Part shown: positions 59,401-64,000 of the stretch, in pieces
How positions within the stretch are numbered: position 1 is the first letter of the stretch
Layout: each line of letters opens with the position of its first letter
Source of the DNA: Mercurialis annua
Taxonomy: Eukaryota > Streptophyta > Magnoliopsida > Malpighiales > Euphorbiaceae
Reading direction: 5' to 3'
Assembly: GCF_937616625.2 (NCBI RefSeq)
Contig: NC_065575.1
Coordinates: forward strand, 6,207,501 to 6,271,500
Length of the DNA stretch: 64,000 nucleotides
Position numbers and translations under genes: made by a program
Notes under the pieces: model-generated
The model's input: the letters and a program-made list of their open reading frames with translations, nothing else
Told to the model about the DNA's origin: nothing
Database searches by the model: none

Positions 59401-62321
59401 TGCTCGTCTGGCCAGTCTACCCCCAGCTTTACATACATCTCGGATCCCTCTGTAAGTTCAATCGTTTCTAAGTTTTCTCGGGGTTTCTGAGCTTTTTTCT
59501 CTCTGATGAGCAGCTCGGGTGTATCGATGTTCATCGTTTCCACCGTGCTGCCCATAGTGGCCATGTAACATTGCCTAGACAGGGTTTGGTTTCCCCTGAT
59601 AGTTATGACCTCGTTTTTCACTGGGATTTTCATCATCAAGTAACGAATACTAGTCACTGCACCTGTGCTATACAACATAGGTCTACCAAGAATACCATTA
59701 TAAGCAAGAGGCATGTCAACTATCATGAACAGTGAACGTACCTTCCGTGTTGGTTCCGCCAGGATTCCCTCTGTTCCGTCCTCCTGAGGTATTTCGATGC
59801 CGAGCTCTAAGTCTAGCTCGACCATGCCCTCTGGGGTGACCGGAGCTCCCCCCAGCCCCAGGAGAGGAATGTTCACAGGCTTGAGGTCAGTCTTGGATCC
59901 TCCCATTGTCAAAAAGACTGATAGAGTCAACAAGTTAACCGAGCTTCCATCGTCCACCAGCAATCGTTTTACCCATTTTGAACCAATGATGGCCGATACA
60001 ATCAAAGCGTCTTCATGAGGAAAATCTACTCCTTTCGCATCCTCTGGCCCGAAAACAATGTTAGGCCATGGCGACCCGGTAGATACCGACATGACCATCT
60101 TTTGCTTTTTCTTTCTGCGTTTGCGACCATACTCGGATTCTGAGGTTCCTCCTGAGATAGTGTTGATTACTCCCGTGACTTGTGTTTTCTTTGATGGGGA
60201 TTGGGCTTCCCTGCTCCCCCCGGGCTCCGACCTGACCGAGTTGACCCTCGTATTTCCTCGGTCTTGGCCCTCCTTGGCCACAACAAAATGTTGTAATCGC
60301 CCCTGGCAGACTAATTTGTCTATCTCGCTTCGCAAACGTCCACATTCCTCCGTTTCGTGGCCATAACCATCATGAAAATCACAGAACTTGGATCGGTCTC
60401 CATCTTTCACTAGCCTTGGTGGATAACGAATCTCTTCGTTGTTGTGCTTGATCCAGGATAGAATCTGCTCCCTTGGCGTGTTAAGTGGCACGTATTGTCT
60501 CGGTACTCCTGATCGATCCACATATCCTTCCGTTCCTCCTCCAATACTGAAACTTGGCTTAGGACCAGGCCCCGTACTTGGCGGACTGGTCTGAGCATTG
60601 AATGGCTTGTTACTTCTGTACCCCGAAGTCTCGTTCAGAGGTCGGTACCGATCTTGGTTACGGTTAGATCCCTGAGTATTCTGTGTTTTACTGGGAACCG
60701 GGCTAGCCGTCCCATAAGACTTCCTCTGCCTTTCCTCGTCAAGATTGATATAATTCCAAGCCCTGTCCATCAACTCGGTGTAAGTGTCAACCGGGTTGGT
60801 GATCAGGCTGTCTCGGAAGACTTGCATGCTGGTGTTATCTTTCATAGCATCGATGGCGGTATCATCATTCAAATCTTCTATCATGATCGCCTCGGCATTG
60901 AACCGAGCAATGTAAGCTTTTAAACTTTCTCCCGGTTTTTGAAAGCACTTCTTCAAATCACTGGATCTTTTCTTTCGTTCGATGCTCGGGGCAAAATGAG
61001 TTTTGAAAGCCATAGCAAGCTCCCTGAAACTAGTAATAGAGCCCTCCTTGAGGTTCTGGTACCACTTTTGCGCCGCATCACTCAACGTTGAGGGGAACAC
61101 TTTGCACACTGTGGCGTCCGAGACACTTTGAACTCCCATGGCAACCTGAAAGCAACTTAAATGAGTCATCGGGTCGGATTTACCGTTATATCTGTCAATG
61201 GGCGGATATTTAAACTTATCTGGAAATGGGTCATCCCATATAGCCTTTGACAAAGGGCTAGCAATGCCACAGGTAGTAAAAGGTCGAGACTCTGCCTTGT
61301 GCCCTTTGTGCCTATCCAGCTCGGCCTGGACCAGTCGAGTAACCTCGTCATGCAAAGTTTTCTGATGCTGAGATGCTGCACCCGAGCTGTGAACACTCTC
61401 TGCCCCGTTTCTCCTGACCGGTGGGACTCCTGCCCTCGCGGTCCGCAGAGGATCTGCCTCCGGGTCTGGGTCTCCCCTCCCCAAACCAGCGTCACCGCGC
61501 TGTGTCCCCGGTGGTAGATTCTCGTCTTGCACCCCCTCCCTTCGAGGAGGAGGAGGATCATTCCGACCTTCGTCTCTCGGAAAAGGGCGATCATGCCGAC
61601 CTTCGTCTCTCGGCAGAGGGCGATCATGCCGACCTTCGTCTCTCGGCAGAGGGCGATCATGCCGACCTTCGTCTCTCGGCAAATTAGTGTCACGATGATC
61701 TTCGCCTCTGGGTGCTTGATGCTCTGTGGGACCTCTAGGTCTGGGTCGTGGGTGATCGCTCCGACCTTCCTCTCTCGGAGGACGACCATCCTGAAACTCA
61801 GCAGCTTGGGGTGGGGGGGCCACGGGGGTGGCCGAGGGATTGTAACTTGGGTAATACTGGGACATGACTGCAAAGTGCATCTGCTGGGCCTGGTGCAGCT
61901 GGCGAGCCATGTATTCTAAATATTCTTGAGCTTGTAAGACCGCCGGAGGTATATCTTGCCCAGAAGTTGTTCCTGTTCCCGTAGCCACCAGTGTAGCGTC
62001 TACCGGGAAGTTGAGTTGAGTGGGAGACAAGGTATTGTGGAGGAAACTCTGAGGCACGGTGGTTCCTGGGGTTGATAAGTGGGTGTGACTTGCATCTGAA
62101 GCAAAAGGGTTCGCCCTTGGATAGTTTTCCAACCCATATAAAGGCACAAATCCAGCTCCACTGCCGGAGGCCCTGGATCCTCCCACCTGAGCATTCGCCG
62201 GAGGAGTTAAGCCAGTGATCACAGAGGTCCGACCACTAGCAGAGACTCCACCAACCAAGTTAGTATCGGTAACCGTAGTTCCCAGAGGATCTACCCTGTC
62301 CAAAACAGGATCATCAGCCAT
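56472..62321 (-). CDS. Gag-Pol polyprotein of the Tat retrotransposon
   Basis: 1949 residues in one frame, so no gag/pol shift is needed. The N-terminal low-complexity region has an 11-residue repeat PRDEGRHDRPL (about 215-260). Gag spans about 360-535, with a CDFHDGYGHETEEC knuckle-like motif (647-660). Protease: DDGSS at 790-794. RT: FLDASQGYHQIP (D1107) and YVDD (1169-1172). The first RNase H (about 1300-1400) lacks canonical acids (SVNDET; N1384 in RTNQPL); the second (about 1448-1575) keeps D1453, E1491, D1515 and D1569. Integrase: HHCC zinc finger (about 1671-1713) and D1742, D1802, E1838. It ends MAKYHNTKS, so the usual integrase C-terminal domain is missing. Start ATG in good context 88 bp after the 5' LTR. 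Not a host gene. Confidence 0.95.
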   Translation of the reverse strand: MADDPVLDRVDPLGTTVTDTNLVGGVSASGRTSVITGLTPPANAQVGGSRASGSGAGFVPLYGLENYPRANPFASDASHTHLSTPGTTVPQSFLHNTLSPTQLNFPVDATLVATGTGTTSGQDIPPAVLQAQEYLEYMARQLHQAQQMHFAVMSQYYPSYNPSATPVAPPPQAAEFQDGRPPREEGRSDHPRPRPRGPTEHQAPRGEDHRDTNLPRDEGRHDRPLPRDEGRHDRPLPRDEGRHDRPFPRDEGRNDPPPPRREGVQDENLPPGTQRGDAGLGRGDPDPEADPLRTARAGVPPVRRNGAESVHSSGAASQHQKTLHDEVTRLVQAELDRHKGHKAESRPFTTCGIASPLSKAIWDDPFPDKFKYPPIDRYNGKSDPMTHLSCFQVAMGVQSVSDATVCKVFPSTLSDAAQKWYQNLKEGSITSFRELAMAFKTHFAPSIERKKRSSDLKKCFQKPGESLKAYIARFNAEAIMIEDLNDDTAIDAMKDNTSMQVFRDSLITNPVDTYTELMDRAWNYINLDEERQRKSYGTASPVPSKTQNTQGSNRNQDRYRPLNETSGYRSNKPFNAQTSPPSTGPGPKPSFSIGGGTEGYVDRSGVPRQYVPLNTPREQILSWIKHNNEEIRYPPRLVKDGDRSKFCDFHDGYGHETEECGRLRSEIDKLVCQGRLQHFVVAKEGQDRGNTRVNSVRSEPGGSREAQSPSKKTQVTGVINTISGGTSESEYGRKRRKKKQKMVMSVSTGSPWPNIVFGPEDAKGVDFPHEDALIVSAIIGSKWVKRLLVDDGSSVNLLTLSVFLTMGGSKTDLKPVNIPLLGLGGAPVTPEGMVELDLELGIEIPQEDGTEGILAEPTRKVRSLFMIVDMPLAYNGILGRPMLYSTGAVTSIRYLMMKIPVKNEVITIRGNQTLSRQCYMATMGSTVETMNIDTPELLIREKKAQKPRENLETIELTEGSEMYVKLGVDWPDEHREAIIARIKQYVEEFTNKPEDIGGVDPKIISHKLNVDAKCKPVKQKKRTFSLEKQIAIRDEVEKLLKAGFIRKVDYPEWLANVVLIKKSNGRWRLCIDFTDLNNACPKDSFPLPNIDQLVDATCGFAVYAFLDASQGYHQIPMSKDDEEKTAFTTDLGTYCYKKMPFGLKNAGATYQRLMNHVFKDQLGKNVEVYVDDIVVKSKGIEDHAQDLAETFEKLKGFNLKLNPEKCVFAVRSGKFLGHLISEKGIEANPEKIEAVMSMKAPSSVKEVQKLNGRVTALGRFMSCSAKRCLPFFKILKNTKNFKWTEECNAAFEELKVYLSTPPVLGRPEPGEILYLYLSVNDETAAAVLVKEDKGLQTPVYYLSRVLKGPEVRYPKIEKFALALKVAAEKLRRYFEAHIIVVRTNQPLRKALQRPEMSGRLVSWSVQLGGYDIRYEPRPALKAQVLADFIAETTASDQPEEPDEQLLRWVLEVDGASNLDGSGAGVVLKGPHGVTLRSSVKFDFPASNNAAEYEALLIGLRMVNVVKAEHVTIRSDSQLVVCQILGTFEARDSEMRRYVDRVKFFLNKIQELGGKWVIEQVPRLENQEADVLAKAATVNEKISGAHFSVQKHSSIDNHETIFLTQPLENWMQGIAHYLMDGTLPENRDKAYKILRQAPYYAFLDGVLYRKSFTHPWSRCLTAEEGEYVLREIHEGICGAHIAPRMLAKKAVLQGYYWPLMVRQAEEIVKKCENCQRHQNIRHAPTTEQCPITSPWPFATWGIDILGPFTPTTGQKKFLIVAVDHFTKWLEVEAVSTITEARIRDFFWRQIVCRFGIPRALVTDNGKQFNCRAFKEFCNDLHIDLRFTSVVHPQSNGMTEVTNRTILKGLKARLGEFDRQWLEELPKVIWAYRTTPRAGTGDTPFSLTYGCEAMIPVEIGMPTLRVQFFDEAKNEEEQKLCLDLLEERREQAALRIEAYKQRMAKYHNTKS
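61565..61697 (-). repeat. 33-bp minisatellite in gag
   Basis: About four copies of a 33-bp unit beginning (plus strand) CGACCTTCGTCTCTCGGCAG, keeping frame and encoding PRDEGRHDRPL. The central copies are identical by eye. A more diverged unit flanks each side. Confidence 0.85.
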
Positions 62322-62389
62322 TGTTTCTTGTCAAGATCTGATCAGCAACGTCAAGAGAACCAGAGTAGAACAGGGGAATACAAAACGGA

Positions 62390-62409
62390 TTCCCACAGAC
62401 GGCGCCAAG
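62390..62409 (-). promoter_or_regulatory. Primer-binding site
   Basis: Two bases after the 5' LTR the minus strand reads TGGCGCCGTCTGTGGGAA, complementary to a tRNA 3' end (starting TGG, pairing with CCA). The tRNA is not identified here. Confidence 0.75.
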
Positions 62410-63168
62410 TGATGAATCACCAAACAGGATCCGAGCTGTAACGACCTGCACACCACAAACAGACAGAGGTCAGAAAGAACTCCGGTGGGGGTCACCGGAC
62501 GTTCACTCCGACGCTCAAGTAAGATTTGAGGTAAAGGAAGAAGAAGAAGAGAAAAGAGAGTGCTTAGAGTAGAGAAAAAGAAATTACCTAGGGTTTGTCC
62601 TTAAACCCTCTATTTATAGTTAGGGTTTAAGGACAAACCTGCCTTGCTGGCAGGCTGTGAGCCCAGTGGTCCCAGAAATCAGTTACGCTGACGTGGTGGA
62701 ATATCCCTGCGGGAGGCACGGGTTGTTAGGTGTGTCAGAGGGAACATTCCTCACGTACCTGTCAGAAAATCTTCTGTGGTCCCAGGATCTGGTACACGAG
62801 TGAGCGTTCTTTGGACAGGAGCTCGGAGCCCGGATAACTTGGGAGTCAAGTTATCATGGTTCCCGTATCTGGGAGTAGCTCATATTTCGGACTAGGTGGT
62901 CCAGTGTTTCGGGCTCAGGAGCTCGGAGTTCGGCTTAGGTCTAAGTCGAACATACTTCAGAGCTCGGGTAAGATTCTTGGTCCGACCTTATCAGTCATGA
63001 TTGTCTCGGATGATGTTTGAATTCCCATCGATCCGGTGACCCCCCAAGTCATGCGTTCTATGGTTTCAAGAAGGTCGGAAATTGTTACCAGGTCGGTGAA
63101 ATGCTTGACTTAGCGATGTTCGTTCCTGGCGAGGTTGCTTCGCCCCTACTAGATGTGCTACGTTATCA
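62410..63168 (-). repeat. 5' LTR of the Tat element (759 bp)
   Basis: Nearly identical to 54795-55556, lacking 3 bp in the GAAGAAGAAGAAG run. It is followed by the target duplication GTAAT at 63169-63173. Its TATA box is at 62610-62618 (-), in the same hairpin loop. Confidence 0.95.
62610..62618 (-). promoter_or_regulatory. TATA box of the 5' LTR promoter
   Basis: ACTATAAATAGAGG on the minus strand. This is the copy that would start the genomic RNA of the element. Confidence 0.75.
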
Positions 63169-63173
63169 GTAAT

Positions 63174-63479
63174 TATGTTTACTTGAGTTGTGTTTTAATT
63201 TTTATGTAAAAATATTACGTTAATTAGAAAAGTCAATGACTTTTTTTTGCCATGAATTGGAGTTTAATGATTTTATATAGAGAGAAAAAAACCAAGGACT
63301 GTAATGGAAATTTAGCCAAACATTTAAACGCAAACAGTTATGCGTTATTTATAACTAATTTTCCCTCACAGTTTATATCCTATGGATCAAGAAAACAAAA
63401 TCCAAGAAATTCCTCCACTCCACTTTTTCAATTTATATCCTATAATTCAAGAATACTTACCCAAGAAATTCACTAAGAA
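63174..63479. other. Interrupted repeat unit, right part
   Basis: The sequence continues unit B past the retrotransposon. From 63278 (AGAGAGAAAAAAACCAAGGAC and TAACTAATTTTCCCTC) it resembles the start of unit A at about 53594-53692. No credible ORF. Confidence 0.45.
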
Positions 63480-63611
63480 TTGCCAGTTAATAAAAGAAAC
63501 AGATTTATATTGCAGAATTTGAATGAAGTCTTTGCATATTTCATGGAGCTAGTCTGATGAAGAAGACAACGACTACATCAATGAGGTTGAAGATAATGAT
63601 TCGAGTATTTC
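63480..63611 (+). pseudogene. Broken copy C of the small acidic ORF
   Basis: TTGCCAGTTAATAAAAGAAAC onward reads LP-NKRNRFILQNLNEVFAYF and then hits a stop after MELV. The start codon is TTG where copies A and B have ATG. Downstream, GATGAAGAAGACAACGACTAC and AATGAGGTTGAAGATAATGA match the acidic part in another frame, so the copy is frameshifted and truncated. Confidence 0.4.
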
Positions 63612-63795
63612 ACCTCCCTTTTTGTCCATTTAATTTGATAGAAGAAATCTTCCATGATCAACTTTGTTTCTTTCTTCTTTTTCAAGAAATGATCCTCTGT
63701 CGATCCACAGGATGCTTTGGATGTTCCTCCAGCGGATGCGGAGGAAGACATTATTAAGACCATTAAATTGTATTGTAGTATAGGTGATGCAAGTT
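63612..63795. other. Unit C, middle part
   Basis: TTCAAGAAATGATCC resembles the TTTCAAGAAATTA of unit B (54709-54723). A short open stretch follows (GATGCTTTGGATGTTCCTCC). No gene is claimed. Confidence 0.35.
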
Positions 63796-63887
63796 AGGGG
63801 CGGAACTAGGCCAGGGCGAGCCCGTGCGGTCGCCCAACCTTGCTGGAGAGCCAGCAAGGACCGATGGCCTCTACCAGTTCCGTCCCT
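63796..63887. repeat. Small inverted-repeat element, unit C
   Basis: AGGGGCGGAACTAGG and CCAGTTCCGTCCCT are near-complements. The sequence and both flanks (GCAAGTT before, CCAAATGAGTAGTTTAACC after) match 54260-54352, so the copies arose by segmental duplication and not by separate insertion. Confidence 0.65.
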
Positions 63888-64000
63888 CTATTTTCCAATT
63901 TTTTTTCTAATTTTTTCTTATATTTTTGTCCAAATGAGTAGTTTAACCTCAACTTAAAACCATAAGCATTGACCTAGATAGTTTTCTTGAATTGGGTTCC

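Larger units (their letters stand above)
54795..63168 (-). mobile_element. Full-length Tat-lineage Ty3/gypsy LTR retrotransposon, very young
   Basis: 8374 bp on the minus strand. It has two LTRs (54795-55556 and 62410-63168), a perfect 5-bp target duplication GTAAT (54790-54794 and 63169-63173), a primer-binding site, one open gag-pol ORF and a polypurine tract. The LTRs appear identical by eye except for one 3-bp indel, so insertion was recent. The order protease, RT, first RNase H, second RNase H, integrase, with no chromodomain, points to the Tat branch. An 898-bp non-coding (sense) segment lies between pol and the 3' LTR. Confidence 0.95.

Noticed and set aside
61565..61697. CRISPR-like array
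   Set aside because: Head-to-tail in-frame repeats without unique spacers, inside gag.
56509..62412. Long plus-strand ORFs opposite gag-pol (for example 56862-57269, 61527-61919)
   Set aside because: They mirror conserved pol codons and the gag minisatellite; no independent coding signal.

Overview
This is nuclear DNA of a flowering plant, most likely a eudicot. The support is AT-rich intergenic sequence, genes split by GT-AG introns, plant-type genes (a type I MADS-box gene, an LRR receptor kinase of the root-peptide-receptor type, SFT2, RecX, ALG1), and a repeat load typical of eudicots (Tat-type Ty3/gypsy element, L1-type LINE, Stowaway MITEs, many fold-back MITEs, tRNA-derived SINEs). 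No bacterial, organellar or CRISPR features are seen. The species cannot be named from the sequence alone.

Layout. 1-2880: AT-rich DNA with three fold-back elements. 2881-3969 (-): intronless type I MADS-box gene with a recent internal tandem duplication. 4508-7761 (+): four-exon SFT2-type vesicle trafficking gene. 7762-29432: a desert of about 22 kb with no convincing gene, made of fold-back MITEs, two Stowaway MITEs, two tRNA-derived SINEs and a 2.9-kb solo LTR sitting inside a fold-back element. 29450-35073 (+): full-length LINE with two intact ORFs, a poly-A tail and a 16-bp target duplication. 36229-39832 (+): two-exon LRR receptor kinase. 42449-46342 (-): six-exon RecX-domain gene, divergently paired with a fifteen-exon ALG1 gene at 46704-52163 (+), whose last intron is GC-AG and whose intron 13 carries nested fold-back elements. 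53284-64000: repeat-rich end with three degenerate copies of a unit bearing a small acidic ORF. A very young Tat-type retrotransposon (54795-63168, -) lies between copies two and three.

The host genes have unrelated housekeeping or signalling roles: Golgi-ER membrane traffic, N-glycan assembly, probable organellar recombinase control, peptide-hormone perception and reproductive transcription control. They form no pathway or operon. The closest functional link is the 361-bp divergent promoter between RecX and ALG1, which holds two similar short CG-rich near-palindromes.

The most unusual material is in the mobile DNA: the Tat element has a promoter-like, two-G-box segment in antisense where the end of integrase would be expected; its LTR TATA box lies in the loop of an 18-bp inverted repeat; the solo LTR carries an array of 16-bp GTGCACGANCGTGCAC palindromes; and the small acidic ORF unit is a family I do not recognise. 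All coordinates and exon joins were derived by eye from the sequence, without alignment or search software.
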